The notes under the pieces: generated by a model
Told to the model about the DNA's origin: nothing
The model's database searches: none
The model's input: the letters and a program-made list of their open reading frames with translations, nothing else
Program-made: the position numbers and the translations under genes
Assembly (NCBI GenBank): GCA_934747265.1
Contig: CAKVGI010000005.1
Location: forward strand, 19,654 to 83,653
Source: an uncultured Rickettsiales bacterium
GTDB lineage: Bacteria; Pseudomonadota; Alphaproteobacteria; Rickettsiales; UBA1997
DNA: 64,000 bases
Reading direction: 5' to 3'
Shown here: one piece after another, positions 17,792-26,410 of the stretch
Position numbering within the stretch: position 1 is the first letter of the stretch
Layout of the letters: every line of letters starts with the position of its first letter

Positions 17792-18730
17792 TTAATTATT
17801 GCCAGTCATTGAAGCGACTTCCGCTGCAAAATCATTTTCTTTCTTTTCTATACCTTCACCTAACACAAAGAATACATAATCTTGAATTTCAACGGTCTTT
17901 CCTGTATTTTTCTCAAATTCTTTCAATAAATCTGAAATTTTTTTATTGTTGTCCATCACATAAGCTTGATTTAAAAGAACATTTTCTTCATAGAATTTTT
18001 TAATTCTTCCGTCAACCATTTTTTCAACAATATTCTCTGGTTTTCCAGCTTTTTTTGCTAATTCTCTTGCAATTTCTTTCTCTGAATCAAGTTTTGTTGC
18101 TGGAACGTCGCTTTCTTTCAAAAATTCTGGTTTAGTAGCAGCAATATGCATTGCAATTCCTTTACCTAACTCTTCTAGTTGTTCTGTTGAAGCGTCAGAC
18201 TTTAATGCAACTAAAACGCCAATTTTTCCAAGTCCTTGTGCAACAGCTGTATGAATATAGGAAACGATTAAGCCATTATCAACATGTAATGTTTTTCCTC
18301 TTCTAACTTGTAAATTTTCACCAATTGTTGCAACAGCATTAGCCATAATATTTGAAACAACATCATTGCATTTTTCACATTTTGTTGTTTTTAATATTTC
18401 TGCAAATTTATAAACATCGTTTTCATTTATATTTGAAGCAATTTTTAACAAATTTCTAACCAATTCTTGGAATTTTTCATTTCTTGCAACGAAATCTGTT
18501 TCTGAGTTAACTTCAAGAATTACTGCATCTTTTCCGCTATTTTCAATACCTATAACACCTTCTGCTGTTACTCTTGAACTTTTTTTAGCTGCTGATGATA
18601 ATCCCTTTTTTCTTAACCATTCAACCGCTTTTTCATAATCATCATTGTTTTCTTTAAGAGCTTTATTACAATCTGACATTCCGCATCCTGTATTTTCTCT
18701 TAATTTTTTGATTAAATCTGTATTTGCCAT
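17792..18730 (-). CDS. tsf: Elongation factor Ts
   Basis: Nucleotide exchange factor for EF-Tu. The N-terminal UBA-like domain has LRENTGCGMSDCNKAL. The EF-Tu-contacting NSETDFVARNEKFQELV segment and the C-terminal core with VDGRIKKFYEE and LLNQAYV are all present. Length is 312 residues. A short segment with CEKC (around residue 113) is a small deviation in a region where many EF-Ts proteins carry no cysteines. The gene follows rpsB on the same strand, with a good ribosome site (AAAGGAT) and a hairpin in the gap. Confidence 0.96.
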   Translation of the reverse strand: MANTDLIKKLRENTGCGMSDCNKALKENNDDYEKAVEWLRKKGLSSAAKKSSRVTAEGVIGIENSGKDAVILEVNSETDFVARNEKFQELVRNLLKIASNINENDVYKFAEILKTTKCEKCNDVVSNIMANAVATIGENLQVRRGKTLHVDNGLIVSYIHTAVAQGLGKIGVLVALKSDASTEQLEELGKGIAMHIAATKPEFLKESDVPATKLDSEKEIARELAKKAGKPENIVEKMVDGRIKKFYEENVLLNQAYVMDNNKKISDLLKEFEKNTGKTVEIQDYVFFVLGEGIEKKENDFAAEVASMTGNN

Positions 18731-18784
18731 TTTTATCCTTTAATTGTTTAAGACTTACCACATTATATATAGTGCTTTAAAAAA

Positions 18785-18813
18785 ATATTTCAAGAAGAGA
18801 AAACTCTTCTTGA
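18785..18813 (-). terminator. Hairpin between rpsB and tsf, attenuating terminator
   Basis: CAAGAAGAG (18791-18799) pairs with CTCTTCTTG (18804-18812) around AAAA, and the minus strand runs on into ATATTTTTTT. A TATAAT-like box follows it, about 40 bases before tsf, so tsf may have its own promoter. Confidence 0.7.
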
Positions 18814-18818
18814 ATATA

Positions 18819-19829
18819 TTATTTTTCTACTTTTTCCTCAGTAGTAGCAGGATTTTTTGCTTCTTCTTTTATAGCAGGAGCTTTATTTTCTTTTTTTACA
18901 ACAGGAGCCTTTGCTTCTTTTTTAGCAACTGGTAATTTATCACCATGTTTTGCTTTGTTTAAAGCTTTACTTGGTTTTTTTGATTGAACTTTTTTATTTT
19001 CTTTTTTAGTAAAGTCTTTTTTAATAATTGGTGCATTTTCTAATGCATCCTTTAAAGCTTCTTCTATAACTCTCATATATAACTTGATAGCTTTGATTGA
19101 ATCATCATTTCCTGGAATTGGATAATCAATATTATCTGGATCTGAATTTGTATCAACGATAGCCATAACTGGAATACCTAAACTCTTAGCTTCTGCGATT
19201 GACAAAGCTTCTCTTGGTGTATCAACAACAAAAACTAAATCAGGTAATTTAGACATATCTCTAATACCACCTAATTGTTTGTCTAATTTTTCCTTTCTTC
19301 TACTCAACATTAATTTTTCTTTCTTTGTTAAAGTAGATTTTTCATCTGCTAACTCAGCTTCTATTTCTTTTAATGTTTTAATAGATCTAGAAATTGTTTT
19401 CCAGTTTGTTAACATACCACCTAACCATTTATTGGTTACATAGTATTGTCCACAATTTACAGCAACTTCTTTAACAGTTTCTGCTCCTTGTTTTTTTGTA
19501 CAAACGAATAAAATTCTACCATGTCTTTTTACAATTTCTCTCAAAATTTTTGATGCTTCCGCAAGTAAAATTGCACTTTGTGTTAAATCTATAATATGCA
19601 ACTCATTTTTAACACCATAAATATATGGAGCCATCTTTGCGTTCCATCTAGCGGTTCTATGTCCAAAATGAACACCTGCTTCTAACATTTCTCTAATTGT
19701 AAAATGTGGTTCAAAAGCTTTTTCTTCTTTTGTTTCAGCTTTTATTTCTTCGTTTTCAACTTTTTCTTGTTGATTTTCTTGATTTTCAAGAACTTCTTCT
19801 TGTTCTTTAACTACTTCATCCATAGTCAT
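18819..19829 (-). CDS. rpsB: 30S ribosomal protein S2 with extended termini
   Basis: Core S2 is clear: LEAGVHFGHRTARWNAKMAPYIYG, then KWLGGMLTNWKTI and PDLVFVVDTPREA, ending with PVMAIVDTNSDPDNIDYPIPGND. The protein is 336 residues against the usual 240-260. About 40 acidic, glutamate-rich residues precede the core. About 75 lysine/alanine/proline-rich residues follow it, containing imperfect repeats of the KKEAKAPVVK kind. The start ATG at 19829 has AAGGAG 6-7 bases upstream; a second ATG two codons later is also possible. It is followed by tsf, as usual. A GC-balanced, structured leader lies upstream. Confidence 0.95.
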   Translation of the reverse strand: MTMDEVVKEQEEVLENQENQQEKVENEEIKAETKEEKAFEPHFTIREMLEAGVHFGHRTARWNAKMAPYIYGVKNELHIIDLTQSAILLAEASKILREIVKRHGRILFVCTKKQGAETVKEVAVNCGQYYVTNKWLGGMLTNWKTISRSIKTLKEIEAELADEKSTLTKKEKLMLSRRKEKLDKQLGGIRDMSKLPDLVFVVDTPREALSIAEAKSLGIPVMAIVDTNSDPDNIDYPIPGNDDSIKAIKLYMRVIEEALKDALENAPIIKKDFTKKENKKVQSKKPSKALNKAKHGDKLPVAKKEAKAPVVKKENKAPAIKEEAKNPATTEEKVEK

Positions 19830-19842
19830 TTTTTCTCCTTTT

Positions 19843-19905
19843 CTTTGGTTATACCACCATCAGCTCAACATCCAACAGGACACCAAAGCTTGGCTGATTG
19901 TGATT
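19843..19905 (-). promoter_or_regulatory. Structured 5' leader of rpsB, candidate autoregulatory RNA
   Basis: On the minus strand ATCAGC pairs with GCTGAT (19893-19898 with 19859-19864), enclosing a CCAA/TTGG hairpin (19883-19893) and a G/T-rich loop. The stretch is clearly less AT-rich than flanking intergenic DNA and ends just before the Shine-Dalgarno site. S2 represses its own operon in other bacteria through a leader structure. Confidence 0.5.
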
Positions 19906-20044
19906 TATCATTAATAATATTTGAATTAATTTAACTAATTCAATATAAATAATAATTTTATCAATATTTATTTGCAAGCAATTTTTAATTTATCTTCTTT
20001 TATTAAAAATATTTATTTTTACTAAGGTTTTTATGTGGTATTGC

Positions 20045-21190
20045 TACTAAGAAGTAATCCTTCATTCCCCTCTGATGAGGATATTCTCTATTCCCCCTTG
20101 ATAAGGGTACACCACATTACCCCTGCTAAGGGATGTTCCTCTATTCCCCCTCCTAATAAGGTCTCCTTACCCATCCTGATAAGTTTCCCTTCCATTCCAC
20201 CCTGATAATACCCCTTCATTCCACCATGATAAGTTCCAGTATCATCTCCCCCTGATAAGTTCCCCTTCCATTCCCCCCTGATAAGGGGGGTAAGGGGGGT
20301 TAAAATACTTTGAGTCTTTTAAACTCCGTTTTTTTATATTAATATATTATTTTATAATTCTTATAAAATTATTAATTATATATTTTTTTTCTTATATATA
20401 ATTATATAACATTAACAATATATTTAATGTGTGATTATAGCATTTAATGTGTAGTATATTCTTAATTCTAAATTATTTTATTTTTAAATCAAATCTTCAG
20501 CTTTATATTTTTAATTTTTAATTTTCAATTATTTATTTTGTTATAAAATAAATAACTATCAACCCCCCTGCTGACTTCGTCAGCTCCCCCCTTACAAAGG
20601 GGGGCGAGAGAGAGGATATGTTGACCTCACAACTATCCCTTACAAAGGGTGGCGAGAAGAGGAAATATTCTACGATTGACTTTCCTCTTACGAAGGGTGG
20701 TAAGGGAGCCTCACTTACAAGAGGGCAAGGAGGGAATATATTGACTTTGTTAGCCTTTCCCCTTACAATGGGGGCAAAGACGGAGTACTGACTTCGTCAG
20801 CTCTCTCCTTACAAGGGAGGCATAAGAGAAGGTGTTCTACGCTAGCTCCTCCACCTTACGAAGTGGGAGAGCATGAGAGAGAATACATTGACTTCGTCAG
20901 CTTTTACTTACAAAGGGGGGTGTGGGGATGAAGGATTGTACATTGGTTCCGCTTTTTACAAAGAGAGGCGAAAAGAATGATATCTTATAAATCAACCACC
21001 ATTATAAGGAGGGGGAAAGAGAGAAAGTATTTTACGCTAGCTTTTTTAGAAGGGGAGCGGGGAGGGCGTTTTTATATCAGTTTTATTCTTACAAAGGGGG
21101 TAGGTGGAAGTAATATTATGGTTGTATCATCTTTTTATCACAAAAGGTGGTAGGAGAGAGATATTCTGTCTTAATTTTTCTTTTGCAGAA
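20045..21190 (+). repeat. Composite hairpin-array repeat, copy 2
   Basis: Left arm (about 20060-20293): about nine units of 25-27 bases of the CCATTCCCCCCTGATAAG type. The core (20302-20560, AT-rich) is bounded by GGGGGGTT (20294-20301) and AACCCCCC (20561-20568). Right arm (about 20569-21180): about thirteen units of 40-55 bases, the first having GCTGACTTCGTCAGC then CCCCCCTTACAAAGGGGGG. Units next to the core are perfect hairpins; outward they lose the pairing bases one by one. The element fills the whole gap between ybeY and rpsB. Bases 21190-21375 beyond it hold only AT-rich sequence. Confidence 0.88.
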
Positions 21191-21375
21191 AAAGTGAAAT
21201 AATAGGTTTGCGATTAACTTCTTCCATATAAAAATTAAAGATGGAAAAGATGTAATTTTATAACCAACTACTCACATACTCAAAAAATATAGATGGGGAT
21301 TTTTATATTTTATAAAATAAGAAATCTTTTATATTAAATGATATTTCTTTAACAATGTTTTATCTTATTTTTTGG

Positions 21376-21879
21376 CTAAATCACATATGGATTATCAATA
21401 TTAATTGATTTTAAAATTTCTATTTCCATATTTTCCATTTTTTTTCTTTCGTAATATTTTATATGATCATAACCAAATAAATGCAAATAGCTATGAACAA
21501 GCATGTGTATAAAATGGTTCAAAAAAGTTTTGTTTTGCTCTTTAGCTTCTTTTTTTATTGTATCGTATGAAAAAATAATATCACCCAATGCCATACAGGG
21601 TAAGGTCTTTAAATCATTAACAATAGACTTTTTATTTTCATATAAAGAAAAAGTTAAAACATTTGTCGGTTTATCTCTGTGTCTATATTCCTTATTTAGA
21701 CTTTGTATATTTTCATCATCTGTTAGCGTGATTGAAAGTTCTATTGAATTATTATTATTTGTTGATAATTTTAAATAATCAAAAACCAATTGGAAAATTT
21801 TTTCCATTAATTTTTCATTTATATCATTTTCATTCTTCCAAAGTTTACACTGAACCAGCAGATCTATATCTATATTCAT
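21376..21879 (-). CDS. ybeY: Endoribonuclease YbeY
   Basis: Zinc-dependent RNase involved in 16S rRNA maturation and ribosome quality control. The metal motif HSYLHLFGYDH near the C-terminus gives the three histidines; the upstream RHRDKPTNVLTFSL and GDIIFSYDTI segments are typical. Length of 167 residues is normal. It follows fabH by 9 bases on the same strand, extending the rpmF-plsX-fabH cluster. The common partners phoH and the CBS-domain gene are not here. Confidence 0.94.
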   Translation of the reverse strand: MNIDIDLLVQCKLWKNENDINEKLMEKIFQLVFDYLKLSTNNNNSIELSITLTDDENIQSLNKEYRHRDKPTNVLTFSLYENKKSIVNDLKTLPCMALGDIIFSYDTIKKEAKEQNKTFLNHFIHMLVHSYLHLFGYDHIKYYERKKMENMEIEILKSINIDNPYVI

Positions 21880-21888
21880 ATATTTACA

Positions 21889-22848
21889 TTACCATTTTAT
21901 GATTATAGAGCCCCAAGTTAATCCACCACCTAATGCTTCCAAAACGACTATATCATTATCTTTTATCTTATTATTTTTTATAGCGTAATCTACGGCAAGC
22001 GGTACAGATGCAGCAGATGTGTTGCCGTGATTTTGAACTGTTACAATAACTTTATCCTCTGGCAATTCAAGTTTTTTGCCAACTCCATCTATTATTCTTT
22101 TGTTTGCTTGATGTGGAATTAATAAAGAAATATCTGTGTTTTTTAAATTGCATTCTACTAAATTTTCTATTACGCATTCAGACATTTTATTAACACCCAT
22201 TTTAAAAACTTCTCTTCCTTCCATATGAATAATTCCAGATGTTTGGTTGAGTGAAACTCCACCAGTTGTGTATAATAGTGGATTATATTGTCCGTCAGAA
22301 TGCATTTTGCAATTTAAAATACCTCTATCTTCGTCTGTTGCCTGTAAAATAACAGCTCCTGCACCATCACCAAATAACACACAAGTATTTCTGTCTTTCC
22401 AATCAACTATTCTTGATAAAGTTTCAGCACCAACTACAAGCGCATTTTTTACTTGATTCGTTTTTATAAAATTATTTGCAACATTTAATGCATATATAAA
22501 GCCACAACAAACAGCTTGAATATCAAAGGCGAAGCAATTACTGGAAATACCAAGTTTATTTTGAATAATTGTAGCAGTTGATGGGAAAGTCCTGTCTGGT
22601 GTTGTTGTTGCAACGATTATTAATCCTATATCATCCTTACTGATGTTAGCATTTTTTATAGCTTCATCAGCAGCTTTAAAAGCTAAATCAGAAGTTAATT
22701 CATTTTCATCAGCTATATGTCTCTGCTTAATGCCGGTTCTTTCTGTTATCCATTCATCACTTGTCTCAACCATTTTTTCTAAATCAAAATTGGTCAAAAT
22801 CTTTTTAGGTAAATATGAACCAGAGGATATTATTTTTGCGTTTGTCAT
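21889..22848 (-). CDS. fabH: Beta-ketoacyl-ACP synthase III
   Basis: Condenses acetyl-CoA with malonyl-ACP to start fatty acid synthesis. The catalytic triad is visible: cysteine in AVCCGFIYAL (about residue 113), histidine in LLIPHQANKRI (about 247) and asparagine in NHGNTSAASVPLA (about 277). Length is 319 residues. The start lies 5 bases after the plsX stop, with AAGG as ribosome site. This is the standard rpmF-plsX-fabH arrangement. Confidence 0.97.
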   Translation of the reverse strand: MTNAKIISSGSYLPKKILTNFDLEKMVETSDEWITERTGIKQRHIADENELTSDLAFKAADEAIKNANISKDDIGLIIVATTTPDRTFPSTATIIQNKLGISSNCFAFDIQAVCCGFIYALNVANNFIKTNQVKNALVVGAETLSRIVDWKDRNTCVLFGDGAGAVILQATDEDRGILNCKMHSDGQYNPLLYTTGGVSLNQTSGIIHMEGREVFKMGVNKMSECVIENLVECNLKNTDISLLIPHQANKRIIDGVGKKLELPEDKVIVTVQNHGNTSAASVPLAVDYAIKNNKIKDNDIVVLEALGGGLTWGSIIIKW

Positions 22849-22853
22849 AGGCC

Positions 22854-23906
22854 TTAATATTTATGTTCTCCAAAATTTTCATAGTCTTCAGACTCAGATT
22901 CTTGAATTAAAGAAATAATCTCACTATTTATGTTATTTTTTATAAGATTTAAAGTATTTTTTATAGCACTAGCAAATGAAACTTTATCGGAATTGCCGTG
23001 GCTTTTTACCACAATACCATTCAAACCAACAAGCATAGCACCATTGTGTTGTTTGTGATCTATTTTTTTCTTTGCTTTATTTATGCCTCTGCTAGCAAGC
23101 AAATAACCAATTCTAGATAATATTCCATTACTAAAACCTTCCTTCATTACTGTTGCAAAAAATTTACTTGCACCTTCCATTGTTTTTAAAGCTACATTAC
23201 CCGTAAAACCATCTGTAACAATAACATCAACGAGACCTTTCATTATATCATCACCTTCTATATAACCAAAGAAGTTATCTTTTAAAGGGCTATTTTTTAA
23301 TGTTATAGAAGCATTTTTAACAGCATCATTTCCTTTCATTTCTTCGGAACCAACGTTTAAAATACCTATTTTAGGATTTTTAACATTATTAACAGCTTTA
23401 TAAAATGCTGAACCCATTATTGCAAACTGATATAAATTCGTAGAATCGCAATCTATATTTGCACCCATATCAAGCAATGCTGTTGATCTACCAAGAAAAT
23501 TTGGTATAAGCTGAATTAATGCTGGTCTGTCTATACCGGATATTGTTTTAAGAATTATCTTAGAAATAGCCATTAAAGCACCAGTATTTCCGGCGGAAAT
23601 AGCAGCTTGCGCTTCGCCAGATTTAACAGCTTCAACGGCCAACCTAATACTGGAATCTTTCTTTCTTAAAGCTAATGTTGGTTTGTCTTCGCCGGTAATA
23701 TAAACACTAGTATGAATAACTTTTGATATTTTTTTAACTTCGGGATATTTATTTAAGTATCTATTGATCTTAATCTCATCACCATAAAGAAGAAAAAACA
23801 ATTCTTCTTTCAGTGATTTACTTAATTCATTTACACCCTCAATCACACATGCTGGTGCATTATCACCACCCATACAATCCAAAGCTATTACAACCTTATT
23901 TGTCAA
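22854..23906 (-). CDS. plsX: Phosphate acyltransferase PlsX
   Basis: Makes acyl-phosphate from acyl-ACP for PlsY (3511-4119). Family segments: IALDCMGGDNAP at the N-terminus, SAGNTGALMA near residue 105, RPALIQLIP and GFTGNVALKTMEG. Length is 350 residues. The start codon is TTG (23904-23906) with AGGGAG seven bases upstream; no nearby ATG would preserve the conserved N-terminus. It lies between rpmF and fabH. Confidence 0.96.
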   Translation of the reverse strand: MTNKVVIALDCMGGDNAPACVIEGVNELSKSLKEELFFLLYGDEIKINRYLNKYPEVKKISKVIHTSVYITGEDKPTLALRKKDSSIRLAVEAVKSGEAQAAISAGNTGALMAISKIILKTISGIDRPALIQLIPNFLGRSTALLDMGANIDCDSTNLYQFAIMGSAFYKAVNNVKNPKIGILNVGSEEMKGNDAVKNASITLKNSPLKDNFFGYIEGDDIMKGLVDVIVTDGFTGNVALKTMEGASKFFATVMKEGFSNGILSRIGYLLASRGINKAKKKIDHKQHNGAMLVGLNGIVVKSHGNSDKVSFASAIKNTLNLIKNNINSEIISLIQESESEDYENFGEHKY

Positions 23907-23927
23907 GATTACTCCCTATTATTGAGA

Positions 23928-24155
23928 TTAAGAATTACTATCTTCCGTATTCTCTTCTTTTTTATTTTTTGCTGGTTTTTCCTTTAAAACCTTCTTGCCA
24001 TTATAATAACCATCTAATGAAATGTGATGTGGCAATTTATATTCGCCAGTGTCTTTATCAATCATAACATTTGGTAAAACTATTTTATAAGAGCCATTAC
24101 CGCCCATTCTTTTACCTACTTTACTCTTACTAGTTTTTTTCTTTGGAACTGCCAT
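23928..24155 (-). CDS. rpmF: 50S ribosomal protein L32
   Basis: Starts MAVPKKKTSKSKVGKR, the L32 signature, and continues with LPHHISLDGYYNGKKVL. It is 75 residues, slightly long because of a lysine- then glutamate/serine-rich tail (EENTEDSNS). It has an AGAGGAT ribosome site, and plsX follows after 21 bases. The usual C-terminal zinc cysteines of some L32 proteins are absent, as in alphaproteobacteria. Confidence 0.95.
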   Translation of the reverse strand: MAVPKKKTSKSKVGKRMGGNGSYKIVLPNVMIDKDTGEYKLPHHISLDGYYNGKKVLKEKPAKNKKEENTEDSNS

Positions 24156-24366
24156 TTCAATCCTCTAATTATTAATTCAATTCATTATTAATTTAACACA
24201 TATTGAAAAATATACTAATTATTTTAAAAAAGTCAACTGTATTTTTAAAAAACAAAAACATTATTAATCTTTATATATTTTTATTCTTAATATATTTTTA
24301 ATATCAAATTTAATTAAATATCTTTTTACCAAGATAAATAAAAAGTATCAAGAGGAAAATTTATCA

Positions 24367-24401
24367 AAGAGGAAATCAATATAAAATAATTTCCTCTTTT
24401 T
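24367..24401. terminator. Hairpin terminator downstream of the dehydrogenase gene
   Basis: AAAGAGGAAAT pairs with ATTTCCTCTTT around an AT-rich loop. It has TTTTT on the plus side and a shorter T-run on the minus side. It ends the minus-strand gene at 24520-25533 and any tail frame. Confidence 0.6.
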
Positions 24402-24410
24402 AACATAAAT

Positions 24411-24536
24411 TTATTGTATACTGCGTGTCTGTTTTGTATGATTTGCACGTTTAGCTGGTATATCAGATGTAGAATCTTCTGATGATCTTTTAATACCACC
24501 AAGAGTTTTTAATGAATTGCTATTTTTCAAGTACAT
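24411..24536 (-). CDS. Possible 41-residue small ORF overlapping the dehydrogenase end
   Basis: In a different frame from the dehydrogenase, an ATG at 24536 opens 41 codons to a TAA at 24411, overlapping the last bases of the larger gene. The sequence is polar (KTLGGIKRSSEDSTSDIP, then KRANHTKQTRS). It could be a tiny gene or a C-terminal extension reached by slippage at the A5 run in the last codons of the dehydrogenase. No ribosome site is visible; low confidence. Confidence 0.25.
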   Translation of the reverse strand: MYLKNSNSLKTLGGIKRSSEDSTSDIPAKRANHTKQTRSIQ

Positions 24537-25533
24537 TTTCTGTGGTGATTATTTTTATATCTTCATTAAGTTTTTTCTGAGCTTCTCTCATTGCTATTTT
24601 TTCATCTTCCAAAAGTTCAATATCTGTTGTTTGTTTTATTTTTCCTTTACTTATTTGCGTTGGAATACTTAAAGTTGTATTTACTGGTACGCCGTAATGT
24701 TTAGCAACTTCTTCATCGGTTATGAGAACATTACAACTTTCAATGTATGGAGTCTTATCAAAACAATATGCTTTCATTAATTTAGCAATAGCGGTTGCTG
24801 GTAATATTGTTGCTCCTGTGCTAACCTTTGCACCACCTTTTCCAGCACCCTGTTGTTTAGATATTGTTGATCCCATACTTTTTGTATTTTCTACTATTTC
24901 GCCGAGTGTATCTTTGTCTATTTTAATATTTATGCTATTTTTCATCGGAGTCATACTTGAATTATGATAACCAATCATAAAACCTTCACTTTCTTTACCA
25001 GTGGTTTCTTTTATATTTTGTTTTAATCTTGTAGAATCAACGGCACCAGTTAAACCTATAATTTCCAAGCTACTAGCGTTTTCTCTGGCTACTTGGCACA
25101 TTGTGTCAACCTGATTTGTTACCACAAGAGATAATGCATTTGGACAATATTTTTCTAGTTCTGTAAAGATGTTTTTAATCATTTCGGAATTAATCTTTGA
25201 TTGAACTAATCTACCACTTGGATCTATTGAACTAAAAGCTTCAAATTCCTCTTTTGTTGCATGTTTACCAGCGCTACATATTACTAAATCTGAATCAGCT
25301 GTTTTTGAATAATCATTTGTAATTGTAAAATTAACTTTTCCATGATTTTTATTAATTGTTAAAGCTCCAGCAAGATCTTTTCTAAAACCTTCTAGTCTTG
25401 TTAAACTCTCCTCGCTACCGGAACCAATTAAAACAAAATTTGCTTCTTCGTCGCTTGGTACTTGACTGCACATCATGGTTAGTGCCTGCTTTCCTATTTT
25501 GCCACCAGCACCAATATATGTAATTTTTTTCAT
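24520..25533 (-). CDS. Divergent malate/lactate dehydrogenase family protein
   Basis: A 337-residue Rossmann oxidoreductase. The NAD-binding loop is YIGAGGKIGKQAL at the N-terminus. VVTNQVDTMC takes the place of the usual VTNPVD. GLTGAVDSTRLKQ matches the substrate-arginine segment GLTGVLDSARFR, and the catalytic histidine is probably in MIGYHNSSMTPM. All motifs are shifted from textbook malate dehydrogenase, so substrate is uncertain (malate, lactate or another 2-hydroxy acid). A broken paralogue fused to a HAD domain lies at 34968-36938. The gene stands between terminators and is not in an obvious operon. Confidence 0.75.
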   Translation of the reverse strand: MKKITYIGAGGKIGKQALTMMCSQVPSDEEANFVLIGSGSEESLTRLEGFRKDLAGALTINKNHGKVNFTITNDYSKTADSDLVICSAGKHATKEEFEAFSSIDPSGRLVQSKINSEMIKNIFTELEKYCPNALSLVVTNQVDTMCQVARENASSLEIIGLTGAVDSTRLKQNIKETTGKESEGFMIGYHNSSMTPMKNSINIKIDKDTLGEIVENTKSMGSTISKQQGAGKGGAKVSTGATILPATAIAKLMKAYCFDKTPYIESCNVLITDEEVAKHYGVPVNTTLSIPTQISKGKIKQTTDIELLEDEKIAMREAQKKLNEDIKIITTENVLEK

Positions 25534-25600
25534 ATTTTCTGTTTTTCTTATTTTTATAAAAAAAATGTAATTAATATTTTTTATTTTGTCAAAACAATTT

Positions 25601-26302
25601 TTAAATATGAAGATTTGTTTGATATATTACTTTTTCGCAAACTTGTGATTTATTGTATGGTACTTGGTATCTTGAAAAACCTGTTCCAATACAACCACCT
25701 CTTATAACTCCGTGATTATATGTTCCATCATCCATTTTTAAATCTATTTTTTCAGAAAAATCAGATTTTAATTCTCTGTAATATGAATGTATTATTAAAA
25801 AAATTCTGTCCTGATTTATTTGATATCTATAATGATTTACGCTACCATACTCCGTCATACCAAAATTTAATCCAATTGGAAGTTTGTTATTATTTAATAT
25901 GCTTGGAACAGCATAATTGTTATTCATAACTATACCTTGTCCACCTGGATCTCTTGTTATACTTTGAGTATTTCTTGGTTGAAAATCGCTAACTTTTTCA
26001 ATATATAAATCAACAAACGGAGCTGAAATTGAGTTTGGTTTTCCGTATTCTTCGTTTGTGCCATCATAAGGATAAGCAAAATCGCATTGGAAAGTTAAAT
26101 CATTATTACAATCACCAGGTAATCTGCCTTTATAAATTTTAAAAGCCATTATTTCTTGTTCAATATTTCTTAGATTTGCTACAACATTTCTAATTTTAGC
26201 ATTTTCAGTTAAATTTGAACTGCCAATAACACCAGATGTTAATAATCCAATTATAACCAATACTATTGATAATTCTATTAGTGAAAATGCTTTACTGTTC
26301 AT
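25601..26302 (-). CDS. Prepilin-like protein, paralogue of the 7114-7833 gene
   Basis: Begins MNSKAFSLIELSIVLVII, a class III prepilin leader with alanine rather than glycine at -1 and glutamate at +5. The globular domain has RLPGDCNND, YIEKVSDFQPRN and DDGTYNHGVIRGGC. Each aligns with the first prepilin-like protein, including two conserved cysteines. It is 233 residues. It lies 67 bases from the dehydrogenase gene but has its own upstream region. No secretion or pilus assembly gene is close. A minor pseudopilin or surface-exported role is likely. Confidence 0.8.
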   Translation of the reverse strand: MNSKAFSLIELSIVLVIIGLLTSGVIGSSNLTENAKIRNVVANLRNIEQEIMAFKIYKGRLPGDCNNDLTFQCDFAYPYDGTNEEYGKPNSISAPFVDLYIEKVSDFQPRNTQSITRDPGGQGIVMNNNYAVPSILNNNKLPIGLNFGMTEYGSVNHYRYQINQDRIFLIIHSYYRELKSDFSEKIDLKMDDGTYNHGVIRGGCIGTGFSRYQVPYNKSQVCEKVIYQTNLHI

Positions 26303-26410
26303 TAATTATTTAAAAATTTATATATTACATAATTGTAATAGAGTAATTTTTATTTTCAAATAATTTATTGATTATATGATATTTATTAGTAAATTTTATT
26401 TTATAATAGA

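Noticed and set aside
20045..21190. CRISPR array.
   Set aside because: There is no constant repeat alternating with unique spacers; all positions of the units drift, units are self-complementary, and no cas gene is present.
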